DNA of 64,000 nucleotides from Actinomycetes bacterium (GTDB taxonomy: Bacteria; Actinomycetota; Thermoleophilia; Solirubrobacterales; 70-9), in NCBI GenBank assembly GCA_016861045.1, contig BOKP01000001.1, positions 623,529-687,528 on the forward strand, written 5' to 3'. Of the stretch, positions 39,371 to 47,597 are shown one piece after another. Under the pieces are notes generated by a model. That model was not told where the DNA came from. It was given only the letters and a program-made list of their open reading frames with translations, and searched no databases. The position numbers were made by a program, and so were the translations under genes. Numbering within the stretch: position 1 is the stretch's first letter; the number at the start of each line of letters is the position of its first letter.

Positions 39371-39906
39371 TGAATCGAGACCAGTTCGACCACGTCATCC
39401 GGGCCGCCGCCGCCGTCGTCGAAGAGGCGGACATCGTCGTCATCGGAAGCCAGGCAATCCTCGGCTCGGAGCCCGACGCGCCCGAGCAGCTCCTGCGCTC
39501 GATCGAGGTCGACGTCTATCCCAAGCAGAGCCCGGAGCGCGCCATTGAGATCGACGGAGCGCTCGGCGATGGATCGCAGTTCCACGCGACATTCGGCTAC
39601 TACGCGCGCGGGGTCGGACCGGAGACGGCCGTTGCGCCCTCCGGATGGCAGGGGCGGCTCGTGGTCATCGAGGTCGAAGGGCGTGCCGGCTCCGGTCAGC
39701 GAGTCAGCGCTCACTGCCTCGAGCCGCACGACCTGATCCTCGCCAAGTGCGCTGCCGGCCGAGACCGCGATTGGGACTTCGCCGGCCACGCGCTGGCAGC
39801 CGGCGTGGTCGAGCTTCAGACGCTTCTGGACAGGGCTGCCGACCTCCCGGTGTCCGATGCCCGGCAGGCGAGGGTCCGCAAGCGCCTTCGAGCGCTCGAC
39901 CCATAG
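39370..39906 (+). CDS. DUF6036-like nucleotidyltransferase fold protein, candidate toxin
   Basis: A 178-residue protein. ADIVVIGSQAILGSEPDAPE is the GS-containing nucleotidyltransferase entry loop, followed by SIEVDVYPK, which supplies the acidic D/E-x-D pair. CLEPHDLILAKCAAGRDRDW is the third conserved element, also seen in AbiEii-like and DUF6036 proteins. Related toxins pyrophosphorylate or nucleotidylate tRNA, but this has not been shown for this family. Translation is coupled to the HTH gene by a TGATG overlap. A housekeeping nucleotidyltransferase is less likely given the context. Confidence 0.65.
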   Translation: MNRDQFDHVIRAAAAVVEEADIVVIGSQAILGSEPDAPEQLLRSIEVDVYPKQSPERAIEIDGALGDGSQFHATFGYYARGVGPETAVAPSGWQGRLVVIEVEGRAGSGQRVSAHCLEPHDLILAKCAAGRDRDWDFAGHALAAGVVELQTLLDRAADLPVSDARQARVRKRLRALDP

Positions 39907-39977
39907 GGAGGGCCTCAACCGTCGGCAGGCCGGCGGGTTGCCGCGGGTCGGACCCGTCGGTCCGCTAACTTGACCCC

Positions 39978-40292
39978 ATGACCGAAGCCACCAGAGTGAC
40001 CGAGGAAGAGGTCTACGAGGCCCTCGAGGAGGTCATCGACCCCGAGCTCGGCCTCGACTTCGTCTCCCTCGGCCTCGTCTACGACGTCGAGATCGAAGAC
40101 TCGACCGACGTCTACGTCACCTTCACCCTGACCACCCCCGCCTGCCCGATCGGCCCCCAGGTCTCCGAGCAGATGAAGGAGTTCGTCGGCGACATCGACG
40201 GCGTCACCGCCGTCTTCCCGAAGATGGTCTTCGACCCCCCGTGGTCCCCGGAGATGATGTCCGAGGACGCTAAGTTCGCGCTGGGGTTCTGA
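39978..40292 (+). CDS. MIP18/SufT-like iron-sulfur assembly factor (DUF59)
   Basis: A 104-residue protein of the MIP18 (DUF59) family. EVYEALEEVIDPELGLDFVS is the family start (DPELGxxxVxLGLV), and TLTTPACPIGPQVSEQM holds the conserved Cys region; VFDPPWSPEMMSEDAKFAL ends it. Relatives SufT and PaaD help insert Fe-S clusters, which fits the SUF genes at 57323-64000 although they are 17 kb away. TAACTT (39966-39971) lies 6 nt before the ATG. A hairpin follows the gene. Confidence 0.88.
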   Translation: MTEATRVTEEEVYEALEEVIDPELGLDFVSLGLVYDVEIEDSTDVYVTFTLTTPACPIGPQVSEQMKEFVGDIDGVTAVFPKMVFDPPWSPEMMSEDAKFALGF

Positions 40293-40314
40293 GCCTCGTT
40301 CCCAAGCGGAGTTG

Positions 40315-40338
40315 CGCGATCCGGTCGGGCGGATCGCG
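40315..40338. terminator. Hairpin after the MIP18-like gene
   Basis: A 9-bp stem, CGCGATCCG / CGGATCGCG, with loop GTCGGG lies 22 bases after the stop codon. No T-run follows, as is common for GC-rich terminators. The rest of 40293-40513 holds no gene I can support, only a short direct repeat of GAGCTYTCGG near 40445-40465. Confidence 0.5.
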
Positions 40339-40513
40339 AAGCTCGAAGAGCCTTCCAGCCAGGTGCGCTTCGGCGGTCACCGAGCCGCGGCGAACGGCTT
40401 ATGCACCCATAGAGCGGCTTCCCCGGGCGGGTTCGGCGTTCGGTTGAGCTCTCGGTGAGCTTTCGGCACGCGCCGGTCTTGATCGGTGACGTTGAGCCGG
40501 CCAGGGTGGGCGC

Positions 40514-40846
40514 ATGTCCGACCACGAGCCGATCCACGTCACCGTTCCCGGCAGCCCCGACGATCCCCGCGCTCCGCGCGACGTCCCCGAGGGGGTGATC
40601 GTCCATTACGTGCCCGAGCTTCATCCGGACGACGTCTGCGTCGTCGACGGGATTCCGATGACATCGCCGTCGCGGACGCTGATCGACCTCGCCGAGGTGA
40701 TGGACGCGGCCGAGCTCCGCGAGTGCTTCGCGAACGCCCGCGAGCTGGGGCTCCTCGATCTCGAGGAGCTTGCCGCGGCTCGCGCCCGGGTCGAGTGGCG
40801 ACCGTCGCTGGCGATGCTCGATGAGGTGATCGCGGAGTTCAGCTGA
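40514..40846 (+). CDS. Hypothetical protein resembling the AbiEi C-terminal region
   Basis: A 110-residue acidic protein. VDGIPMTSPSRTLIDLAEVM aligns by eye with GIPCTSPARTIFDLAA of the AbiEi/DUF559 protein at 34469-35446, and the following helix (ELRECFANARELGLLDLEEL) matches its continuation. It may therefore be a stand-alone remnant or a solo version of the AbiEi second domain without the winged helix and nuclease. No Shine-Dalgarno or TANNNT element is obvious before ATG 40514. Confidence 0.5.
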   Translation: MSDHEPIHVTVPGSPDDPRAPRDVPEGVIVHYVPELHPDDVCVVDGIPMTSPSRTLIDLAEVMDAAELRECFANARELGLLDLEELAAARARVEWRPSLAMLDEVIAEFS

Positions 40847-40913
40847 GGCGCGGCGCTGCCGTGCCGAGCGCTGGTGCCGAGCCACCCCCGGGCACCGGCT
40901 CCCGGCACGCTGA

Positions 40914-41153
40914 GCTCTCGTCGGAGCCAGGTTTGATCAACGGTTCGCGGCGTCGCCTGACGAGCCGGGCCTCGGGGTCGCCACCCAGCTCGTCCGCCAG
41001 CTCGCCGACCCGCGGCCCGCGGACCCGTCGGTCAGCCGCGAGCTCGACGCGTATCGCAACCTCTCGGGCGAGTGGACGAGCTGGAGCCATGTCCGCGGCG
41101 TCTGTGCGGAGCTCGCCGACGCCATCCTCGCCGCCGAGGGTCGGCGACCGTGA
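40914..41153 (+). pseudogene. 5'-truncated ORF coupled to the XRE-type gene
   Basis: An 80-codon open stretch after a TGA with no ATG, GTG or TTG in frame. Its end (SRELDAYRNLSGEWTSWSHV, then VCAELADAILAAEG) looks like genuine protein, and its stop overlaps the next gene's GTG by 4 bp, the signature of a coupled pair. The N-terminus appears to have been lost, so this is probably the remnant of the first gene of a two-gene unit. I do not recognise the family. Confidence 0.45.
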
Positions 41154-41872
41154 CCGTGGCGTTCAGGAACGTGAGCTCGCGCCCCACCGACCCGGTCGAG
41201 GATTGGTCCACGGAGGCGGTGCAGGCGGCACTGGAGCGCGGCGACCTCGCCGAGTGGAGGCTGCTGGTCGGCGCCGTCGGTGCCGATCCCTGGGGCCGGA
41301 GCGCCCGTCAAATCGAGGAGGTGCTCGGCCACTCGCGCCCCTACGGGACCGCCGAGCTCCTGGAGCGCGCGATCGAGGCTGCCCGCGCACGTACCGGGAC
41401 CGAGGAGCGAGCGGCGGTGGCCGCCGAGCTGCGCGGGCTGGTGAGGCGGAGCGGCCTGCGCCAAGCCGAGTTCGCCCGGCGCCTGGGAACGTCCCCCTCG
41501 CGGATGTCGAGCTACGTCAACGGGGCCGTCGTTCCGTCGGCGACGCTCATGGTGCGGGCGCGACTCGATGTCGGTCTCCCTCGACGGCTACATCACCGAC
41601 CGGCGCGGGCGGTTCGACTGGACGGAGCCGGATGCCGAGCTGCATCGCTTCCACAACGAGCAGGTGCGCGAGCTCGGAGGGCACCTGCTCGGGCGGAGGC
41701 TGTACGAGACGATGCTCTACTGGGAGACGCCGGAGGCCACCGAGCCGGGGCAACCCGAGGTCATGGCCGAGTTCGCGCAGATCTGGCGGGACCTTCCAAA
41801 GGTCGTCTTCACCGAGACGCTCGAATCCGTCGAGGGCGGGTCGCGGATCGCCGAGCGGAGCCCGGCCGATGA
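41150..41872 (+). pseudogene. XRE-type helix-turn-helix protein, C-terminus lost at a junction
   Basis: The first ~135 codons are a convincing protein: TVAFRNVSSRPTDPVEDWST at the N-terminus and a C-terminal XRE helix-turn-helix, GLRQAEFARRLGTSPSRMSS then YVNGAVVPSATLMVRA. Just after that, near 41555-41567, the frame runs on into the out-of-frame sense strand of the dihydrofolate-reductase-like gene and becomes Arg/Ala-rich nonsense to 41872. The natural stop, expected a few residues after MVRA, is missing, so a deletion or insertion probably joined the two genes. If translated, the product would carry a ~105-residue junk tail. Confidence 0.55.
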
Positions 41873-42128
41873 GCTCGCAACTCTCAGGGAGCGGTCGCAG
41901 GGGGATCTGGGGATCGGTGGCGCCGGCCTCGCATCGACCTTCATGCAGCTCGACCTGATCGACGAGTACCGGCTGTTCGCCTACCCGGTGGTGCTCGGCG
42001 GCGGAACGCCGTTCTTCGCGCCGGTCGAAGGGAGGATCGAGCTGGATCTCGTCGAGGCCCGCGTCCTGGGCCCGCAGGTCACCTATCAGCGCTACGCCCG
42101 CCGCCGGGGTCCGGCCGCCAACCCATGA
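41568..42128 (+). CDS. RibD C-terminal/dihydrofolate-reductase-like protein
   Basis: A 186-residue reductase-fold protein. MSVSLDGYITDRRGRFDWTE is the family start, normally preceded by a short strand (roughly 6-10 residues) that is missing here. LGRRLYETMLYWE, LPKVVFTETLESV, GDLGIGGAGLASTFMQLDLI and YPVVLGGGTPFF are all family features for NADPH and substrate binding. Function in this family is usually unknown, sometimes deaminase/reductase-like. The N-terminal loss coincides with the junction to the upstream HTH gene, so activity is uncertain. Confidence 0.75.
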   Translation: MSVSLDGYITDRRGRFDWTEPDAELHRFHNEQVRELGGHLLGRRLYETMLYWETPEATEPGQPEVMAEFAQIWRDLPKVVFTETLESVEGGSRIAERSPADELATLRERSQGDLGIGGAGLASTFMQLDLIDEYRLFAYPVVLGGGTPFFAPVEGRIELDLVEARVLGPQVTYQRYARRRGPAANP

Positions 42129-42337
42129 GCGATCCCGGGGCCGGCGCCTTGGCCGGGGCGGGGTCCGTGAGCGCGTCGGCACTGCCGACGGGACGTTCAC
42201 GATTCCGCCGCCGCCTCCGAATAGGCTCCGCCCGCCGGCTCCGGGAGCACCGGAGCGGCGCTCCGGCGCCGGTCGGCGGCGGAAGGAGCGACTGGAAGCG
42301 AGACGGCCTTCGCGGCGGCGGGCGAGAGAGGAGAGCG

Positions 42338-43150
42338 ATGGGTGACGGGTGCCGGTGGCCAACCGCCGTGATCAGCGGTGGAGGAAGTGGAATCGGTCTG
42401 GGGCTCGCGAGGAAGCTGAGCCGGCGGGGAACCGCCGTCGCGGTCCTCGACCGCTCGATCAGCGACGAGCTGAAGGGCTGGCTCGATGCGGGGGGCGACG
42501 CGCCCGCGGCCGTCCGCGAGGTTGACGTGGCCGACGGTGATGCGCTTGCCGACGCGGTCGCCGACGCGGCCGACGCGATCGGCCCTCCGGCGCTGGCGAT
42601 CAACTCCGCGGGCGTGCAGGCGTCGGCGGCCTTCGGGACGCTGAGCGAGGAGCGGTTCCGTTCCGTGGTCGAGGTCAACCTGGTCGGATCCCGGAACTTC
42701 TCCGCGGCGGTGCTGCCGCTGATGGGGCCCGGCGCCCAGCTGGCGCTGGTCGCCTCGCTTGCCGGCCTCGTGCCCAACTACGGCTATGCGGCGTACAGCG
42801 CGTCCAAGTTCGGCGTCGTCGGGCTCGCCGGCTGCCTCAGGCTCGAATGCAAGCCGAGGGGAGTCGACGTCTCGGTGATCTGCCCGCCCGAGGTCGAGAC
42901 GCCGATGGTCACCGAGGAGCGGCGGACCGGTGACCCGGTTGGGCTCGAGCTGAAGAAGTTCTCGGGCACGCTGACGCTCGAGGACGCCTGCGAGGAGATC
43001 CTCGCCGGCCTCGCGGGCCGGCGCTGGATGGTCGTGCCCGGGCGCCGGGCGCGCCTGACGGGGCGCCTGGTCCAGCTCGCGCCGGCGCTGATGCGGAGGA
43101 CCAGCGACCGGATGGTGCGCCGGGCGCTCGCGGCGAGCGGGCGGCGCTGA
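42338..43150 (+). CDS. Short-chain dehydrogenase/reductase
   Basis: A 270-residue SDR. Cofactor loop AVISGGGSGIGLGLARKLSR (TGxxxGxG type with Ser), then NSAG, the catalytic Ser in LALVASLAGL, and YAAYSASKFGVVG (YxxxK). The C-terminal ~60 residues include a basic segment (RRARLTGRLVQLAPALMRR). The open frame extends further up, but ATG 42338 has GGAG (42330-42333) before it. Substrate unknown. The ~210 bp upstream (42129-42337) contain only GC-rich dyads. Confidence 0.88.
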   Translation: MGDGCRWPTAVISGGGSGIGLGLARKLSRRGTAVAVLDRSISDELKGWLDAGGDAPAAVREVDVADGDALADAVADAADAIGPPALAINSAGVQASAAFGTLSEERFRSVVEVNLVGSRNFSAAVLPLMGPGAQLALVASLAGLVPNYGYAAYSASKFGVVGLAGCLRLECKPRGVDVSVICPPEVETPMVTEERRTGDPVGLELKKFSGTLTLEDACEEILAGLAGRRWMVVPGRRARLTGRLVQLAPALMRRTSDRMVRRALAASGRR

Positions 43151-43290
43151 CGCCCCGCGTCGTCGCGCGGTCGGGGGTTGGGGGGGACCGAAGCCGGGCA
43201 GATCGGGCGCCTCCGGCGCCGGTCCCCCGCCGCCGTCGCCTCGAGCCCGTCGCCGCAGGTCGGTCCGCGCCGACGCGGATAATGGTCGCC

Positions 43291-43944
43291 ATGGCGCGCG
43301 TGGCCACCGCCGAGGGAAGGGGGGAGAGCCCGGAAGCGGGGGACAGGAGCGCGCGGTCACGGCAGGCCATCCTCGCGGTCGCGGCCGGGACGATCGCCCG
43401 CCACGGGATCCACGGTCTCCGGGTGGAGCGGGTCGCGAAGGAGGCCGGGGTCTCGACGGCGCTGCTCTACTACCACTTCGGCAGCCGCTCCGGTCTCGTC
43501 AACGCGGCGTTCGAGTACGCCAGCGAGCTGGCGCCCTCCACCGCCCTGCGGCTCGCCTCCGATGAGCAGAGCGGCTACGAGGCGGTGGCGGCGGCGCTGC
43601 TGGCCGAGCTCGACGAGAGCCCGGACGTCCGCGAATTCTCGGTCGTCTGGGGCGACGTCAGCGCCAACGCCGTCTTCGAGCCCGAGCTGAGGCCGAGCGT
43701 CCGCACGATCACCCGCGCCTGGCGCCTGACCGTGGCGGCGGCGATCGAGCGCGGGGTCGCGGACGGCTCGATCCGCTCCGACGTCGACCCCGACGAGGCG
43801 GCCGAGCTCCTGATCGTCCTCGTGGACGGCTTCTGCATTCGCTGGCTGTCCGGCTCGCTCGAGCTCGAGCGAGCCCGCCACCTGCTCTCGAAGGTCCTCG
43901 CGCAGCTCCGCCCGCCCGATGAGGCCGGCGCCCCGCCCGGGTAG
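43291..43944 (+). CDS. TetR-family regulator
   Basis: A 217-residue repressor-type protein. The HTH is at about residues 25-70: SRQAILAVAAGTIARHGIHG, then VERVAKEAGVSTALLYYHFG. The ligand-binding C-terminal domain is helical and includes a Trp in REFSVVWGDVSANAVFEPEL. GATAAT (43278-43283) lies 7 nt before ATG 43291; the upstream ATG 43282 overlaps that element, so I reject it. The adjacent SDR may be its target. Confidence 0.88.
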   Translation: MARVATAEGRGESPEAGDRSARSRQAILAVAAGTIARHGIHGLRVERVAKEAGVSTALLYYHFGSRSGLVNAAFEYASELAPSTALRLASDEQSGYEAVAAALLAELDESPDVREFSVVWGDVSANAVFEPELRPSVRTITRAWRLTVAAAIERGVADGSIRSDVDPDEAAELLIVLVDGFCIRWLSGSLELERARHLLSKVLAQLRPPDEAGAPPG

Positions 43945-44011
43945 CGGGCGGGCCCGTCGGACGCCTCGGCGCGCTCTCAAGGCCACCGGACGCGTTGCCG
44001 ATCTGAAAGCG

Positions 44012-45754
44012 ATGGGACCGGAGCGCCGACCGCCCTCGTGGGCGGGAGCCAGCAGGTCGCCGTGGGTCCGCCGCCGGCGCGCGTTCCCGGCGAGCGCGCT
44101 GGCGGCCGTGCTGGCTTTGGCCGCGGTCGCGGCCTCCGGGCCGGCGCAGCAGCGCGAGCCGGCCCGCGCCGGCGCCGATCAGGTGCGGACGGCGACGAAC
44201 GAGTTCCGCAGGGGAGACCGGGTGAAGACGGTTCCGATCGGTCGCAGCGCGTGGCAGCAGGCGCGGTCGATCATGTCGCTGAGCCCGCGCCAGGTCGGCG
44301 CGCTCGAGCCCGGTCGCCGGCTCCGGGTCTCCGCCGACGCCGAGGTGACCGTCTGCGCGAAGGCGACGGGAGGGCACGGCGGAACCCCGTGCGTCGGCCG
44401 CACCTACGACTACGACCCCTACCTGAAGATGAAGATCGTCGCCGGGCCGAGCCCGGGATCGACCGGCGGCCCGGACACGGTCGACCTGACCCCGACCAGG
44501 TCGCTGACCTGCTCGCAGCACCAGCCGAACCGGAACCGCCACTGCGTCCTCGGCATCCCCTGGAGCGGCGTCACGATCCCCCCCGAGGGGCGCCTGCCGT
44601 GCGTCCCCGGCAACTGCTACGTGAACCTCGTCCTCTCCGCCGATCGGTCCGGCGCCCGGGACGGCGATGTCGTCGTCGTCGGCTCAAGCGACGACGACAG
44701 GCGGATCCACCAGGGCCGCAGCCAGCTCAGCTCGGTGCTCTTCACCGGCAGCGACGGGCCGCTGCGCACCTACCGGCGCGAAACGCCCTACGAGCGCAGG
44801 CTCGCGGTCGGCCCCGACGACTCGGCCGGCAATCCGCAGGTCGCCTACTCGCTGCCGCTCGGCGGGCTTCGCGCCGGCGACCAGCTCGTCGTCGAGGGCA
44901 GGGCGGTCACCGGGATCGGCTCGCTGCCCTACAACGTCACCCAGCGGGCCAGCCTGATCTTCACCAACAAGCCCGGATCGGTGAAGCCGAACGGGAAGAT
45001 CATCGAGACGAACCCGCGGCTGTCGGCCGACAACGGCTACGGCTGCACCCACGGCCCGAGCGGGCATCAGAGCCCCTGCACGGTCGGCAAGTACGGGGTG
45101 ATCTCGGTCAAGAAGTCATCGCGCAAGCCCTGGTTCGTCAACTTCGTCGTCTCCCAGGAGGCCTCCGACGTCGCCCCGAAGGCGAGTCGCTGGCGACCGG
45201 GCGACCGCGTCACGATCTCCGGCGCCGGCTACCTGACCGCGTGGAAGTACCGCGGCGTCTCCTCCTGCGCCGACTGCGCGGTCGGCGGCGTGGGCGCGTT
45301 CGCGTTCTCGCCCGACCGCCAGCCCGGCAGCAGGCTGTTCAGGCGGCTCGTCAACGGCCTTGCCGCGTTCGGGATCACCCAGGGCCGCTACTCGTGCGAG
45401 GGCCGCAGCCGGGGACCCGACAAGCTCGTCTGCAAGTGGCATTCCGAGGGGGTCTTCGGGCAGTCGCGCAAGTACGTCTGCGACTCGAAGGCCTACCTGA
45501 GCAGGAACGGCGGCTGGGCGATCAAGGTCTGCAAGGACGCGCTCGGCGCCCAGCTCTGGCACCTGCTCCAGGGGCGCGGCATCGAGCCGACCTACGCCGG
45601 CGCCTGCCAGCAGCGGAGCGGGCACGCCTACCGCTGCAAGTGGTACGCGAAGGGCGAGCGCGCCTCCGGCCCCTACTTCTGCCGCGGCTACGGCCGCTAC
45701 TCGTCGAAGACCCACCGCTGGGACATCGACGCCTGCCGCAACGAGCGCGTCTGA
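44012..45754 (+). CDS. Secreted protein with two C-terminal Cys repeats
   Basis: A 580-residue protein with an Arg-rich N-terminus and signal peptide (RRRRAFPASALAAVLALAAV). The middle is beta-rich and contains several Cys pairs. The C-terminus has two related ~47-residue units, from residue 462 (CEGRSRGPDKLVCKW) and from residue 532 (CQQRSGHAYRCKW), each C-x8-12-CKW-x10-12-C-x12-18-C. This suggests disulfide-bonded modules for an extracellular or wall-binding role. No known domain is recognised. ATG 44012 is chosen; the open frame starts at 43919 within the TetR gene. Confidence 0.6.
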   Translation: MGPERRPPSWAGASRSPWVRRRRAFPASALAAVLALAAVAASGPAQQREPARAGADQVRTATNEFRRGDRVKTVPIGRSAWQQARSIMSLSPRQVGALEPGRRLRVSADAEVTVCAKATGGHGGTPCVGRTYDYDPYLKMKIVAGPSPGSTGGPDTVDLTPTRSLTCSQHQPNRNRHCVLGIPWSGVTIPPEGRLPCVPGNCYVNLVLSADRSGARDGDVVVVGSSDDDRRIHQGRSQLSSVLFTGSDGPLRTYRRETPYERRLAVGPDDSAGNPQVAYSLPLGGLRAGDQLVVEGRAVTGIGSLPYNVTQRASLIFTNKPGSVKPNGKIIETNPRLSADNGYGCTHGPSGHQSPCTVGKYGVISVKKSSRKPWFVNFVVSQEASDVAPKASRWRPGDRVTISGAGYLTAWKYRGVSSCADCAVGGVGAFAFSPDRQPGSRLFRRLVNGLAAFGITQGRYSCEGRSRGPDKLVCKWHSEGVFGQSRKYVCDSKAYLSRNGGWAIKVCKDALGAQLWHLLQGRGIEPTYAGACQQRSGHAYRCKWYAKGERASGPYFCRGYGRYSSKTHRWDIDACRNERV

Positions 45755-45787
45755 CGCCCGCGCGGGGCGGTCGCGCGGCAGCCGGCT

Positions 45788-45811
45788 CGTCCCGTCGCTC
45801 GCGGCGGGACG
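45788..45811. terminator. Hairpin between convergent genes
   Basis: CGTCCCGTC and GGCGGGACG flank GCTCGC, giving a 9-bp stem with one wobble pair 34 bases after the upstream stop. There is no T-tract. It lies between two convergent genes, so it may terminate both. Confidence 0.4.
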
Positions 45812-45868
45812 GAGCGGGAACCGCCGACCGGCGTGCGCCCGGCCGGCCGGTCGGGCGGCGCCGGGGGC

Positions 45869-46123
45869 TCAGGCGGGCTGGTCGGGCGGAGTCGGCTCCG
45901 GACCGGGCTCGTCGCCGGCCCGCTCGCCGTCGTCGCTGAGGCGGATCTGGGCGATCGTGTCCTCGTCCGGAAGCATCTCGAGGACCTCGGCGACGATCCG
46001 CCGCGTCCGCTCGTCGCTGCCGGGCTCGACCGCGAGCGTTCGCAGCGCGTCGTGGGTGAGCTTGAGCTGGGCCGGGGTCAGCTCGAGGTGGTAGCGGAAC
46101 GGGCTCGGGCCTGGATCGGGCAC
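45869..46123 (-). CDS. Small conserved hypothetical protein
   Basis: An 84-residue acidic protein. YHLELTPAQLKLTHDALRTL followed by RRIVAEVLEMLPDEDTIAQI suggests two or three helices. It starts with GTG one base after the WS/DGAT stop codon, so the two are one operon. No function can be inferred. Confidence 0.6.
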   Translation of the reverse strand: MPDPGPSPFRYHLELTPAQLKLTHDALRTLAVEPGSDERTRRIVAEVLEMLPDEDTIAQIRLSDDGERAGDEPGPEPTPPDQPA

Positions 46124-46124
46124 G

Positions 46125-47597
46125 TCAGGCCGGGGACGTCGTCGCCTGGTCGGCGCCCGCCGGCGCGCGCCGGTCCTGCCCGCGGCCCGGCGACCGCTCC
46201 GCCGAGGCCGCGGCGGCCTCGAGCAGCTGCTTGACCTCGGCCTCGATCCCCTCGGCGATCAGCGCCACGTCCTCCATCAGGTCGTAATCGCCGAGCAGGC
46301 CGAAGTCGATCCGGCCGTTGTAGGACATGATCGCGATCGCGAGCGCGTGGTTCTCGGGCAGGAACGCGACCGGGAAGACGTCGAGCAGCTCGCGGCCGAG
46401 GACGTAGAGGGGGATCTGCGGGCCGGGAACGTTGGTGACGATCAGGTTGAACAGCCGGGTCGAGAAGTTGATCCGCGCCGCCTGCGCCAGCAGCGTCGGG
46501 GGCGCGAAGTCGTTGAACCGGGAGATCACCTCGGCGCCGAGCGCCTTCTTCGAAGCCTTGATCCCGTCCATCGCCTCGCGCACCGTGCGCAGCCGGGCGA
46601 CCGGGTCCTCGATGTAGACGGGCAGTGGCCCTCGCACGAGCGTGATCTGGTTGCCGAGATCGCCGCGCCCGTCGGTCGCGCGGATCGAGACCGGGACGAG
46701 CGCCCGCAGCTCGAGCCCCTCGGTGCGGATGCCGCGAGCGTGCAGCCAGCGCCGCAGGCCACCGGCGACGGCGCAGAGGACGACGTCGTTCACGGTGCCG
46801 CCGAGCTCGGACTTGATCCGCTTGAAATCGCCGAGGTCGCCGCGCACCCAGGTGTAGCGGCGATGGGGGCCGATCGGCACGTTCAGCGGCACGTCGGGCG
46901 CCGGGTTGGCGAACTCCCAGGCGACCTCCCCAACCCCCTCGGCGGCCTCCTGGACGCGACGGGCGGCGGCCTTCGGCGAGCTCACCGCGCCGGCGATCCG
47001 CCGGGCGGCCCCGATCGGCGACCGCGCGAGCTCGCCGAGGCCGCGGGCGGCCAGCTCCGCCCCCGAGGGCGGCGGGCTCGGGATCCACTCGCGATCGGCC
47101 TCGACCGGCTCGGGAACGGGCTTGACGTCGAACAGGACCGTTGCGATGTCGACCCCGGCGACGCCGTCGACGAGCGCGTGGTGGGTCTTCGAGATCAGGG
47201 CGAAGCGGCGCTTGCGCAGGCCCTCGACCAGCCACAGCTCCCACAGCGGCTTCGTCCGGTCGAGGCGCTGGGAGAAGACGCGTGCCGCCATCCGTCGCAG
47301 CACCGCCTCGTCCCCGGGAGCGGGCAGCGCCGAGTGGCGCACGTGGTAGCCGAGGTGGAACTGGGGGTCGTCGACCCAGAACGGCCGCCCGGCCTCGATC
47401 GGCGGGACCGCGAGCTTCTGGCGGTAGCGGGGAACGAGGTGAAGCCGGCTCTCGACGTGGGCGAGCAGGTCCTCGTAGCTCGGGGGCGGCCCCTCGAAGA
47501 TCGTGACCCCGCCGATGTGCATGTGGCTCGTCGTCGACTCGTTGCTGAGGAACGAGGCGTCGACCGAGGTCAGGCGGTCCATGTGGCCCTGCGGCAT
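46125..47597 (-). CDS. WS/DGAT-family acyltransferase (wax ester synthase/diacylglycerol acyltransferase)
   Basis: A 490-residue acyl-CoA-dependent acyltransferase making wax esters or triacylglycerol at the membrane surface. The catalytic motif HHALVDG is in ALISKTHHALVDGVAGVDIA, and the C-terminal half holds LGGTVNDVVLCAVAGGLRRW and FNLIVTNVPGPQIPLYVLGR, both characteristic. The start MDRLTSVDASFLSNES is typical after a short leader. ATG 47597 lies 6 nt after TACGTT on the minus strand, and only 18 bp separate it from the divergent gene. This family is abundant in actinobacteria. Confidence 0.92.
   Translation of the reverse strand: MPQGHMDRLTSVDASFLSNESTTSHMHIGGVTIFEGPPPSYEDLLAHVESRLHLVPRYRQKLAVPPIEAGRPFWVDDPQFHLGYHVRHSALPAPGDEAVLRRMAARVFSQRLDRTKPLWELWLVEGLRKRRFALISKTHHALVDGVAGVDIATVLFDVKPVPEPVEADREWIPSPPPSGAELAARGLGELARSPIGAARRIAGAVSSPKAAARRVQEAAEGVGEVAWEFANPAPDVPLNVPIGPHRRYTWVRGDLGDFKRIKSELGGTVNDVVLCAVAGGLRRWLHARGIRTEGLELRALVPVSIRATDGRGDLGNQITLVRGPLPVYIEDPVARLRTVREAMDGIKASKKALGAEVISRFNDFAPPTLLAQAARINFSTRLFNLIVTNVPGPQIPLYVLGRELLDVFPVAFLPENHALAIAIMSYNGRIDFGLLGDYDLMEDVALIAEGIEAEVKQLLEAAAASAERSPGRGQDRRAPAGADQATTSPA

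Noticed and set aside
40861-41958. 365-codon + strand ORF crossing the HTH and DHFR genes
   Set aside because: Arg/Ser/Pro-rich without motifs; the overlapping frames encode recognisable HTH and DHFR-like proteins.
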